A stretch of 20,360 nucleotides of DNA from JBOGGX01 sp050744245 (lineage in GTDB: Bacteria > Actinomycetota > Acidimicrobiia > Acidimicrobiales > JBOGGX01): positions 1 through 20,360 of the forward strand of contig JBOGGX010000292.1 in NCBI GenBank assembly GCA_050744245.1, read 5' to 3'. Position 1 is the stretch's first letter; every line of letters begins with the position of its first letter. This document shows, piece by piece, positions 6,379 to 14,754 of the stretch. Position numbers and translations under genes: made by a program. Under the pieces are notes generated by a model, which was not told where the DNA came from, did no database searches, and saw only the letters and a program-made list of their open reading frames with translations.

Positions 6379-6519
6379 ATGACATTGGCGGTCGTCTGGC
6401 ACTTCTGGATCGGGGTCGCGCTCATGCTGGCGGCCATCGGGGTGGTCGTCGCCACCATCGGCGGCTATCTGTTCAAGGTCACCCGCTCCCGCTACCCCTC
6501 CCGCGGGCAGCAGCGATGA
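6379..6519 (+). CDS. Small single-pass membrane protein (46 aa), unknown function
   Basis: A 46-codon ORF beginning MTLAVVWHFWIGVALML and ending TRSRYPSRGQQR. Residues about 4-32 are strongly hydrophobic (with IGVALMLAAIGVVVATIGGYL), enough for one membrane helix. The tail holds Lys33 and four arginines, so the positive-inside rule predicts the C-terminus in the cytoplasm. Support for a real gene: an ATG six bases behind a TAACCT box, no competing gene in the stretch, and a stop only six bases before the metalloprotease start at 6526, consistent with co-transcription. I recognise no family. It is too short for many gene finders and may be missing from existing annotations. Confidence 0.65.
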   Translation: MTLAVVWHFWIGVALMLAAIGVVVATIGGYLFKVTRSRYPSRGQQR

Positions 6520-6525
6520 GCACGC

Positions 6526-7593
6526 GTGGCTAGCCCGGTCGACTGGGCGCTGGCCGAGCGGATCGCGCTTCGCACCACGGGGCGGGAGCCCTTCGCCGAG
6601 TCGTATCACTACCACTCTCTCTCGTCCGACTTCGACCGCCTCACCGTGCAGGCCGAGGCCCTGGTCGAGGAGGCGACCGGCCTGCGCTCGCTCGCCGGAC
6701 CTGCCCGCGCCCGGGTGACCGACCGGGCCGGCTGGGTCAGGGCCAACATCGGGTCGTTCCAACGGATGCTGCGGCCGCTGACCGACCGGTTGGGCGACCG
6801 CCTGAGCGGGCCGATCGCGCCGTTCGCGTCCCGGGTGGCGGGGGCGGAGGTCGGGCTGCTGCTCGGGTTCCTGTCCGGCCGCGTGCTCGGCCAGTACGAC
6901 CTGCTCATCGTCGAGGACGAGCAGCCGGACGAGCAGGACATCGTGTACTACGTCGGCCCCAACGTCATCGCCCTCGAGAAGCGCTTCGGCTTCCCTCCGG
7001 CCGAGTTCCGCCTGTGGCTGGCGCTCCACGAGGTCACCCACCGCATGCAGTTCACGGGGGTCCCGTGGCTGCGCGACCACTTCCTCGGGCTCGTCCACCA
7101 GGCCCTGGCCGACGTCGACCCCGACCCCAAGCGGTTCCTGGTCGCCCTGCAGCGGGTGGCCGAGGCCTTGCGGCAGGGCAGGAATCCGCTCGAGGACGGC
7201 GGGGTGGTGACGCTGATCGCCACGCCGGAGCAGGAGAAGGCGCTCCAGCAGATCGGCGGGATGATGAGCCTGCTCGAGGGGCACGGCGACGTCACCATGG
7301 ACCGGGCGGGCCAGGACCTGATCCCCAGCGCCGGCCGCTTCTCGCGGGTGCTGAAGCAGCGTCGGCGCCAGCTCGACCCGGCGTCGCGGTTCCTGGCCAA
7401 GCTCATCGGGCTCGAGGCCAAGATGAATCAGTACGAGCAGGGCGAGCGGTTCATCGAGGTGGTGGAGTCGGCCGGCGGTCAGGAGCTGCTGCACCGGGCC
7501 TTCGCCGGGCCCCAGAACCTCCCGACCCTCGACGAGATCCGGGCGCCCGACCGTTGGATCGACCGGATGCGGCCGGCGGGTTCGGCGGCGTGA
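6526..7593 (+). CDS. Zinc-dependent metalloprotease-like protein (DUF2342, 'F420 biosynthesis-associated' family)
   Basis: A 355-residue protein of the actinobacterial zincin-like family often annotated as zinc-dependent metalloprotease or coenzyme-F420-associated protein (mycobacterial Rv3626c type). The zinc motif is H168-E169-V-T-H172 inside LWLALHEVTHRMQF, and a downstream EGHGD at 251-255 is a candidate for the third ligand. The family's substrate is not known to me, and the F420 link rests on phylogenetic co-occurrence rather than a reaction. Length is typical. The GTG at 6526 is used; the nearby ATG at 6516 runs into a stop. tilS starts 10 bases after the end, as in mycobacteria, where the two are also adjacent. 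Confidence 0.88.
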   Translation: MASPVDWALAERIALRTTGREPFAESYHYHSLSSDFDRLTVQAEALVEEATGLRSLAGPARARVTDRAGWVRANIGSFQRMLRPLTDRLGDRLSGPIAPFASRVAGAEVGLLLGFLSGRVLGQYDLLIVEDEQPDEQDIVYYVGPNVIALEKRFGFPPAEFRLWLALHEVTHRMQFTGVPWLRDHFLGLVHQALADVDPDPKRFLVALQRVAEALRQGRNPLEDGGVVTLIATPEQEKALQQIGGMMSLLEGHGDVTMDRAGQDLIPSAGRFSRVLKQRRRQLDPASRFLAKLIGLEAKMNQYEQGERFIEVVESAGGQELLHRAFAGPQNLPTLDEIRAPDRWIDRMRPAGSAA

Positions 7594-7603
7594 GACGGGC
7601 CGG

Positions 7604-8509
7604 ATGAAAAGGGCCGGCTCCGGCTGGCTCTTTCCTCCGATCGTCGCCGCCCTGCTCGGGCGGTGCCATTTCCCTCCGGCCCGGTCCCCCGTGACCTGCG
7701 CCGTATCCGGCGGGCGGGACTCGCTGGCCCTGCTCGTGCTGGCGACGGCTGCCGGCTGCGACGTGACGGCCGTCCATGTCGACCACGGCCTCCGCCCGGA
7801 GTCGGCGGACGAGGCCAAGGTGGTGGCCGAGGCCGCGGCCCGGTTCGGGGCCCGGTTCGAGACCATGCCGATCTCGGTCCTGCCGGGGCCCAACCTCGAG
7901 GCCAGGGCCCGCATGGCGCGGTACGGGGCGCTCCCGCCCGGTGTGCTCACCGGTCACACGGCCGACGACCAGGCCGAGACCGTGCTCCTCAACCTCATGC
8001 GCGGCGCCGGGATCGACGGGCTGTCGGGGATGGGCCGACGAGCCGGTGCGCCGGTGCGGCCGCTCATCGGCCTGCGGCGGGCCGAGACCGGCGCGCTCTG
8101 CGATGCGCTCGGGCTGACCCCCGTCGACGATCCGTCCAATCTCGATCCGGCCCTCCGGCGCAACCGGGTCCGCCACGAGGTCGTCCCCCTGCTGAGCGAC
8201 GTGGCCCAGCGTGACGTGGCGCCGGTGCTGGCCCGCCAGGCCGACCTCATGGCGGCCGACGCCGCCCTCCTCGACGACCTCGCCGCCGGGCTCGACCCGA
8301 CCGACGCCCGGGCGCTGGCCGCCGCACCCGAGCCCCTGGCCCGGCGGGCGATCCGGGCGTGGCTGAGGACGGGCGACGACCGCCATCCGCCGGATGCGGC
8401 CACCGTCGCACGGGTGCTGGCCGTGGCCCGCGGCGAGCGCGCCGCGACCGAGGTCGCCGGAGGTCGTCGCGTCGCCCGGTCCGAAGGGCGGCTCCGGGTC
8501 GAGGGCTAG
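7604..8509 (+). CDS. tilS: tRNA(Ile)-lysidine synthetase
   Basis: A 301-residue PP-loop ATPase that attaches lysine to C34 of the CAU-anticodon isoleucine tRNA, so that it reads AUA codons. The ATP-binding P-loop is S35-G-G-R-D-S40 (SGGxDS). Then come VDHGLRPES at 59-67 and GHTADDQAETVLLNLMRG, both typical of TilS. The C-terminal part (about 200-301) is short: the E. coli-type C-terminal domains are missing, as is common in actinobacterial forms. The ATG at 7604 follows the metalloprotease stop by 10 bases. Next to hpt, as in many bacteria. Confidence 0.93.
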   Translation: MKRAGSGWLFPPIVAALLGRCHFPPARSPVTCAVSGGRDSLALLVLATAAGCDVTAVHVDHGLRPESADEAKVVAEAAARFGARFETMPISVLPGPNLEARARMARYGALPPGVLTGHTADDQAETVLLNLMRGAGIDGLSGMGRRAGAPVRPLIGLRRAETGALCDALGLTPVDDPSNLDPALRRNRVRHEVVPLLSDVAQRDVAPVLARQADLMAADAALLDDLAAGLDPTDARALAAAPEPLARRAIRAWLRTGDDRHPPDAATVARVLAVARGERAATEVAGGRRVARSEGRLRVEG

Positions 8510-8541
8510 TTCGCCGCGGCGGGGTGACGCCCGCGCGACCT

Positions 8542-8590
8542 GAGGTTGTTGCGATCCGCCACGGTGGCGGTGGTCCAGCGCGAAAACCTC
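8542..8590 (+). terminator. Stem-loop region between tilS and hpt (possible tilS terminator)
   Basis: GAGGTTGTTGCG (8542-8553) pairs with CGCGAAAACCTC (8579-8590) at 10 of 12 positions. Inside lies CCGCCAC-G-GTGGCGG (8556-8570), a perfect 7-bp dyad. There is no T-tract. The structure lies upstream of the hpt -10 box, so it is not in a leaderless hpt message. It could end tilS transcripts or act as a DNA operator. Confidence 0.35.
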
Positions 8591-8633
8591 GGATACCGGT
8601 GGTGGCCCGGTTCTGCACGCGACGAGCCGGGGC

Positions 8634-8639
8634 TAGGTT
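8634..8639 (+). promoter_or_regulatory. TAGGTT -10 element for hpt
   Basis: TAGGTT (TAnnnT) ends eight bases before the hpt ATG at 8648, compatible with a leaderless transcript. No Shine-Dalgarno sequence is visible before this ATG. Confidence 0.5.
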
Positions 8640-8647
8640 CGCCGCCC

Positions 8648-9196
8648 ATGGAAGCCGTACCGTTCAGCGACGACCAGCGCATCGGTCAGGACGTCGTTCC
8701 CGCCGACGAGCTCCAGGCCCGCATCGCCGAGCTGGGCGAGGCGATCAGCGACGACTACGCCGGCCGCAACCCGCTGCTGGTGTGCGTCCTGAAGGGCGCC
8801 TTCATGTTCCTGAGCGACCTGGCCAAGTCGATCACCGTGCCCGTCGAGTTCGACTTCATGGCCGTGTCGTCCTACGGCAGCTCGACCAAGACCAGCGGCG
8901 TCGTCCGCATCGTCAAGGACCTCGACATCGACCTCGACGGCCGCGACGTCCTCATCGTCGAGGACATCGTCGACTCCGGGCTCACCCTGTCGTACCTGCG
9001 CAAGAACCTGTTGTCCCGCAATCCGGCGAGCCTCGAGGTGTGCGCCCTGCTCGTACGCGAGGGCCTGCAGGCGTCGGACACCGACCTGCGCTATGTCGGG
9101 TTCCGAATCCCGCCGGCCTTCGTGATCGGCTACGGCCTCGACCTGGCCGAGCGCTACCGCAACCTGCCCTACATCGCCACCTATCTCGGCGGTTGA
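8648..9196 (+). CDS. hpt: Hypoxanthine(-guanine) phosphoribosyltransferase
   Basis: A 182-residue type I phosphoribosyltransferase that salvages hypoxanthine or guanine with PRPP. The PRPP loop is VLIVEDIVDSG at 101-111, the flexible loop carries SSYGSST at 74-80, and VLKGAF at 47-52 supplies the pyrophosphate-side loop. The C-terminal YVGFRIPPAFVIGYGLDLAE and YRNLPYI are characteristic of bacterial HPRTs. The usual charged segment between them and the preceding strand reads VREGLQASDTDL rather than the common KPERR-like form, a modest deviation. The frame is open further upstream, but the ATG at 8648 gives the standard N-terminus and sits behind a TAGGTT box. It lies between tilS and ftsH, the same order as in mycobacteria and many other bacteria. 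Confidence 0.93.
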   Translation: MEAVPFSDDQRIGQDVVPADELQARIAELGEAISDDYAGRNPLLVCVLKGAFMFLSDLAKSITVPVEFDFMAVSSYGSSTKTSGVVRIVKDLDIDLDGRDVLIVEDIVDSGLTLSYLRKNLLSRNPASLEVCALLVREGLQASDTDLRYVGFRIPPAFVIGYGLDLAERYRNLPYIATYLGG

Positions 9197-9237
9197 CCGG
9201 GGGGCCCGTCCGATGGGAGAACGGGGCGCTTCTCCAT

Positions 9238-9243
9238 TAGCCT
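9238..9243 (+). promoter_or_regulatory. TAGCCT -10 element for ftsH
   Basis: TAGCCT ends nine bases before the ftsH ATG at 9253. A small inverted repeat, GGAGAA (9216-9221) and TTCTCC (9230-9235), lies just upstream across the -35 to -10 spacer and could be a regulator site or chance. Confidence 0.45.
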
Positions 9244-9252
9244 CTGCCCTTC

Positions 9253-11277
<2,025 letters not shown>

Positions 11278-11283
11278 CCCGTC

Positions 11284-12894
11284 GTGGTGGGCGACGGCGC
11301 AGGCGGGGAGGGATTCCTGGACGGCGTCGACCGGCCCCGCATCGAGAAGGCGATACGGGAGATCCTCGAGGCCATAGGCGAGGATCCCGACCGCGACGGG
11401 CTACGCGACACCCCGGCCCGCGTGGCCCGGATGTACGACGAGATCTTTTCCGGCATTCGGGAGTCGCCCGACCACCATTTGAAGGTCATGTTCGAGGCCG
11501 AGCACGACGAGATGATCATGGTGCGCGACATCCCGTGCTATTCCGTATGTGTCCCGTCGAAACAGAAGGTCAACACGGTGGAAGGGGCGAAGAACGCCTC
11601 GCGGGTCGAGGTCGGCGACAAGCTCTGGACCTTCGACGACGACGGCGCGCTCGTCCAGACCGAGGTCGTGTCCATCATCGCCCGGCCGGGCCGCGCGGTC
11701 ATCGACGTACGGGCCGGAATCCATCACCTTCAGGTCACGCCCGATCACCCGATCATGACGCCGGCGGGATGGGTTCAGGCCGGCGACCTCCGTGCCGGCG
11801 ACAAGGTGCAGGCGTATCCGCCCCGCCAGCTGGGTCAGGCCCGGTACATCGTCCAGGAGGGCTACGAGCTGGGCTACGTGATCGGCGCCGTCGGAGCAGA
11901 CGGCAGCGTGCAGGACGGCAGGCGCATCTCGTTGGTCGTCAACGATCGTGGATTCGCCGGACGCTTCGCCCACTGTTTGCGCATTGCCTTCGGTATCGAT
12001 CCAACCATCGAGGAGATCTCGGTTCCGAGCGGTTTCCTCCACCGCGACGTGCCCATGTACCGGGTGCGGATCGTCGCCCGCCCCATCGGCACGCTGTTGC
12101 TGCACTGGTTCGGCGGGACCAAGGCGACCAGGGCGTTCCACTTCCCGCGGGTCGTGCTGCGGTCGAAGGAGATGATGGAGGGCTTCCTCGACGGCTACTG
12201 CGATGGGGACGGTTCCTGGGACACCACTGTCGATGACGGGTCTCGATCCATCGTCTCGGCCAATCGGGGCTTTCTCGACGAGCTGGGCCGCATTCTGGTG
12301 ACAAGGCCGTGGTACAACGCCCGCGGGGTGGGTCAACTTCGTGTCCCCGCTCACTGGATCAGGCCGGACGCGCAGTTCCGCCGGGAGTTCGTGCCGGTCG
12401 ACGTCCCATTGCTTCCGCCGGACGCCCACTGGGTCGAGATCGATGCGGTCGAGCGGTTCGGCCAACGAGGGACGAAGCCATACACCGTCTACAGCTTCGA
12501 ATGCGAGCCCTATCACTCCTTCATGGTTGGCGGCGTGCAGGTCGCCAACTGTGAACATCACCTCATCCCATTCCTGGGTCGGGCCCACATCGCGTACATC
12601 CCGAGCGAGGACGGGCGGGTGACCGGGCTGTCGAAGCTGGCCCGGCTGGTCGAGGCGTACGCCCAGCGGCCCCAGGTGCAGGAACGTCTGACCACGCAGA
12701 TCGCCGACGAGATCGACCACTCGCTCCAGCCCCGGGGCGTGATGGTGGTGATCGAGGCCGAGCACCTCTGCATGTCGATGCGCGGCGTGCGCAAGCCGGG
12801 GTCGACGACGGTCACCTCGGCCGTGCGGGGCCTGTTCCGCGACAGCGTGGCCACCCGCGAGGAGGCCATGCGCTTCATCACCGGCACCCGCTGA
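11284..12894 (+). CDS. folE: GTP cyclohydrolase I interrupted in frame by an intein
   Basis: A 536-residue precursor. Residues 1-88 and 423-536 form a normal ~202-residue GTP cyclohydrolase I, which converts GTP to 7,8-dihydroneopterin triphosphate, the first step of folate synthesis. Seen in the exteins: AIGEDPDRDGLRDTPARVARM in the N-part; C423-E-H425-H426, GLSKLARLVE, RPQVQERLT and AEHLC496MSMRG in the C-part. Cys423, His426 and Cys496 correspond to the zinc ligands of the family. Residues 89-422 are an intein inserted directly before Cys423, so the enzyme can have its zinc site only after splicing. The GTG at 11284 is the first of two tandem GTGs, six bases after ftsH; the exact start is uncertain because no clear Shine-Dalgarno sequence is present. 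folP follows after 104 bases. Confidence 0.95.
   Translation: MVGDGAGGEGFLDGVDRPRIEKAIREILEAIGEDPDRDGLRDTPARVARMYDEIFSGIRESPDHHLKVMFEAEHDEMIMVRDIPCYSVCVPSKQKVNTVEGAKNASRVEVGDKLWTFDDDGALVQTEVVSIIARPGRAVIDVRAGIHHLQVTPDHPIMTPAGWVQAGDLRAGDKVQAYPPRQLGQARYIVQEGYELGYVIGAVGADGSVQDGRRISLVVNDRGFAGRFAHCLRIAFGIDPTIEEISVPSGFLHRDVPMYRVRIVARPIGTLLLHWFGGTKATRAFHFPRVVLRSKEMMEGFLDGYCDGDGSWDTTVDDGSRSIVSANRGFLDELGRILVTRPWYNARGVGQLRVPAHWIRPDAQFRREFVPVDVPLLPPDAHWVEIDAVERFGQRGTKPYTVYSFECEPYHSFMVGGVQVANCEHHLIPFLGRAHIAYIPSEDGRVTGLSKLARLVEAYAQRPQVQERLTTQIADEIDHSLQPRGVMVVIEAEHLCMSMRGVRKPGSTTVTSAVRGLFRDSVATREEAMRFITGTR
11548..12549 (+). mobile_element. Intein with LAGLIDADG homing endonuclease inside folE
   Basis: 334 residues, beginning Cys89 (CVPSKQKVNTVEGAK) and ending Asn422 (VGGVQVAN), followed by Cys423 of the host. 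Splicing blocks are readable: block A with Cys1 and RVEVGDKLWTFD; block B with TPDHPIMT (Thr152, His155 of the precursor); block F VYSFECEPYHSFMVGG; block G VQVAN/C. The usual His before the terminal Asn is Ala421. Two LAGLIDADG-like motifs are present, LGYVIGAVGADGS near 196-208 and MEGFLDGYCDGDGS at 298-311, each keeping the acidic residue (Asp206, Asp309), so the homing endonuclease may be active. About 50 of its 334 codons end in A or T by hand count, against about 2 of the last 104 folE codons, consistent with acquisition from elsewhere. Confidence 0.93.
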
Positions 12895-12985
12895 CCCCCA
12901 TCCACCTCTGTGTCGGCGGGCGCGCGCACAGCCCGCGTCACTCGCCACAGAACGGCGACCACCGCGAGTCTGGAGTCCGGGTCGC

Positions 12986-12991
12986 TAGCGT
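12986..12991 (+). promoter_or_regulatory. TAGCGT -10 element for folP
   Basis: TAGCGT ends seven bases before the folP GTG at 12999, in a 104-base gap with no ribosome-binding site. A weak hairpin, GCGGGC (12916-12921) with GCCCGC (12931-12936), lies earlier in the gap after folE. Confidence 0.5.
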
Positions 12992-12998
12992 CCCGGCG

Positions 12999-13808
12999 GT
13001 GCAGCCGCTGGTCATGGGGGTCCTCAACGTCACCCCGGACTCGTTCTCCGACGGCGGCGAGTACCTCGATCCCGAGCGAGCCATCGCCCACGGGCTCGAG
13101 CTGGTGGCGGAGGGGGCCGACGTGGTCGACGTCGGCGGCGAGTCGACGAGGCCGGGGGCCGAACCGGTCGACGAGGTCGAGGAGCGGCGGCGGGTCGTCC
13201 CCGTGGTCGCGGCCCTGGCCCGGCAGGTCAGGGTCTCGATCGACACCCGGAAGGCGGCCGTGGCCGAGGCCGCCATCGAGGCCGGGGCCACGCTGGTCAA
13301 CGACGTGTCCGCGTCGCTCCACGCGGTGGCGGCGGCCAACGGTGTGGGGTGGGTGGCGATGCACATGCGGGGCGAGCCCAGGACCATGCAGCGCGGTCCG
13401 ACCTACCACGACGTCGTCACCGAGGTCCGCGACTTCCTGGTCGAGCGGGCCGAGGCGGCCGTCGCGGCCGGGGTCGACGAGGTGTGGATCGACCCCGGCT
13501 TCGGCTTCGGCAAGACGGCCGCCCACAACCTCTCGCTGCTCAAGCATCTCGACGTGCTCGTGGCCACCGGGTTCCCCGTGGTTGCCGGCACGAGCCGCAA
13601 GGCCTTCATCGGCAGGCTGATGGCCAGGGCCACGGCCACCGCCGGCGGCGGACCCGCAGACACGGTGCCGACCGACGACCGGCTCGAGGGCTCGGTCGCG
13701 ACCGCGGTGTGGGCGATGAGCCAAGGGGTACGGATGGTCCGCGTTCATGATGTACTGGTCACCGTGCAGGCCGCACAGGTGGTGACGGGCAAGGTGGTGG
13801 CACGCTGA
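12999..13808 (+). CDS. folP: Dihydropteroate synthase
   Basis: A 269-residue TIM-barrel enzyme joining p-aminobenzoate to 6-hydroxymethyl-dihydropterin pyrophosphate, the sulfonamide target. Motifs in order: VLNVTPDSFSDGG at 8-20 (metal and pyrophosphate binding), VDVGGESTRPGA at 43-54 (the mobile loop), VSIDT at 79-83, NDVSA at 101-105, DPGFGFGKT at 165-173 (pterin pocket), GTSRKAFIG at 197-205 and RVHDV at 248-252. Length is normal. The GTG start removes any leader, and the protein begins almost at the first barrel strand; a TAGCGT box seven bases upstream suggests a leaderless message. A DSP-like gene follows after 28 bases. Confidence 0.95.
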   Translation: MQPLVMGVLNVTPDSFSDGGEYLDPERAIAHGLELVAEGADVVDVGGESTRPGAEPVDEVEERRRVVPVVAALARQVRVSIDTRKAAVAEAAIEAGATLVNDVSASLHAVAAANGVGWVAMHMRGEPRTMQRGPTYHDVVTEVRDFLVERAEAAVAAGVDEVWIDPGFGFGKTAAHNLSLLKHLDVLVATGFPVVAGTSRKAFIGRLMARATATAGGGPADTVPTDDRLEGSVATAVWAMSQGVRMVRVHDVLVTVQAAQVVTGKVVAR

Positions 13809-13836
13809 CCGGCGACCGTGAAGGAAGAGGCACGCC

Positions 13837-14364
13837 GTGCCGGGGATGAAGGGGAAGTGGGCGCAGGGCATCCGGCCCCGCAACTTCGCCTGGATCGTCA
13901 CCGACCGCCTGGCGGTGTGCGAGCGCCCGGGCGGGTACGGCGCCAACCATCGCCGCGTGCGCCGCCAGGAGGAGATCATCTGGATCCGTGAGCAGGGGTT
14001 CACGTGTGTGATCTCGCTCATCCCGGCCCCGCACAACCTCCACAACTACGACGAGCTCGGCGTGGTCTGGCGCCACCGACCGTTCGGGGTGCACGACGAC
14101 GCCAGGGAGTTCGTGGCCGGCCTCTACCCCGAGATCCACGACCTGCTGGCCGAGGGCGAGAAGGTGGTGCTCCACGGCGAAGAGGTCGGCGACCGCATCT
14201 GCGGGGTGGTCGCGGGCTACCTGTTGTGGTCGGGCCTCGTGCCGGAGGGCCCGCAGGCCATCTCGGTGAGCGAGCGCCTGGTGCATCGCCAGCTCGGCCC
14301 GGTGGGCCGGGAGTTGGTCACGCTGGCCGCCGACCTGGCCGGGCTTCGGGACGCGGCGGGATAG
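13837..14364 (+). CDS. Dual-specificity-phosphatase-like protein lacking the catalytic cysteine
   Basis: A 175-residue protein whose layout resembles small dual-specificity/tyrosine phosphatases: an N-terminal RLAVCERPGGYG segment, EEIIWIREQGFTCVISLI, a possible general-acid loop FGVHDD (84-88), and a P-loop-like strand-turn-helix VVLHGEEVGDRICGVVAGYLL at about 110-130. In active phosphatases this last motif is H-C-x5-R. Here it is H113-G114-x5-R120, so the nucleophilic Cys is Gly, and ordinary PTP chemistry is not possible. It may bind a phosphorylated ligand without cleaving it. The GTG start is well supported by AAGGAAGAGG six bases upstream. It lies between folP and folB, so a folate-related or regulatory role is conceivable but unproven. 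The fold assignment rests on motif resemblance only. Confidence 0.75.
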   Translation: MPGMKGKWAQGIRPRNFAWIVTDRLAVCERPGGYGANHRRVRRQEEIIWIREQGFTCVISLIPAPHNLHNYDELGVVWRHRPFGVHDDAREFVAGLYPEIHDLLAEGEKVVLHGEEVGDRICGVVAGYLLWSGLVPEGPQAISVSERLVHRQLGPVGRELVTLAADLAGLRDAAG

Positions 14365-14367
14365 GGT
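14362..14367 (+). promoter_or_regulatory. TAGGGT -10-like element before folB
   Basis: TAGGGT overlaps the preceding stop codon (TAG at 14362) and ends ten bases before the folB ATG at 14378. The spacing is longer than at the other sites, so this is a weaker case. Confidence 0.35.
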
Positions 14368-14377
14368 CTGCGCCGCG

Positions 14378-14752
14378 ATGACGGGGGGCGGAGCTGACCT
14401 CATCGAGCTGCGCCGGCTGGTCGCCCTCGGGTTCTGCGGGATCCTGCCCGAGGAACGGCAGCGACCCCAGCCGCTCGAGATCGACCTCGACATCGCGGCC
14501 GACCTCGGCCCGGCCGGCGTCAGCGACCACGTCGACGACACCGTTGACTACGGCGCCATCTGCGACATCGTCGAGAGGGTGGTGCAGACCGAGCACTTCG
14601 GGCTGCTCGAACGCTTGGCGGCCCGCCTGGCCGAGGTCGTGCTCAGCGACCAACGCATCGAGTCGGTCACAGTGGCCGTGCGCAAGCTCCGTCCGCCGGT
14701 GGCCCAGCAACTGGCCACCGCAGGCGTGCGCATCACGAGGGGACGGTCCTGA
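14378..14752 (+). CDS. folB: Dihydroneopterin aldolase
   Basis: A 124-residue enzyme that cleaves 7,8-dihydroneopterin to 6-hydroxymethyl-dihydropterin and glycolaldehyde. Family residues are visible: GILPEER at 21-27 (catalytic Glu), Tyr58 in VDYGAI, Glu78 in LLERLA (pterin anchor) and Lys103 in RKLRPP. Length is standard. It begins 13 bases after the phosphatase-like gene and ends two bases before folK, as in many actinobacterial folate clusters. Together with folE, folP and folK this supplies the pterin half of dihydropteroate. Confidence 0.94.
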   Translation: MTGGGADLIELRRLVALGFCGILPEERQRPQPLEIDLDIAADLGPAGVSDHVDDTVDYGAICDIVERVVQTEHFGLLERLAARLAEVVLSDQRIESVTVAVRKLRPPVAQQLATAGVRITRGRS

Positions 14753-14754
14753 TC

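Noticed and set aside
6264..6458. Upstream extension of the FAD subunit to 6458
   Set aside because: The extra 65 residues do not resemble the family and would run through the dyad and the divergent small membrane gene. GTG 6263 has a ribosome-binding site and the standard N-terminus.
7181..7206. Second SigR-like promoter, GGAAT-N18-GTG
   Set aside because: The -10 part is GTG rather than GTT, and it lies inside the metalloprotease coding region with no gene start nearby.
5674..7950. 758-codon open frame on the - strand across the FAD subunit, the dyad and the metalloprotease
   Set aside because: It spans three real genes and a regulatory gap and gives a low-complexity Arg/Gly/Pro-rich product, so it is a shadow of codon bias.
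14362..14377. Strong claim of a leaderless folB promoter
   Set aside because: The TAGGGT box overlaps a stop codon whose TAG is required anyway, and the 10-base spacing is long, so it is kept only as a weak candidate.
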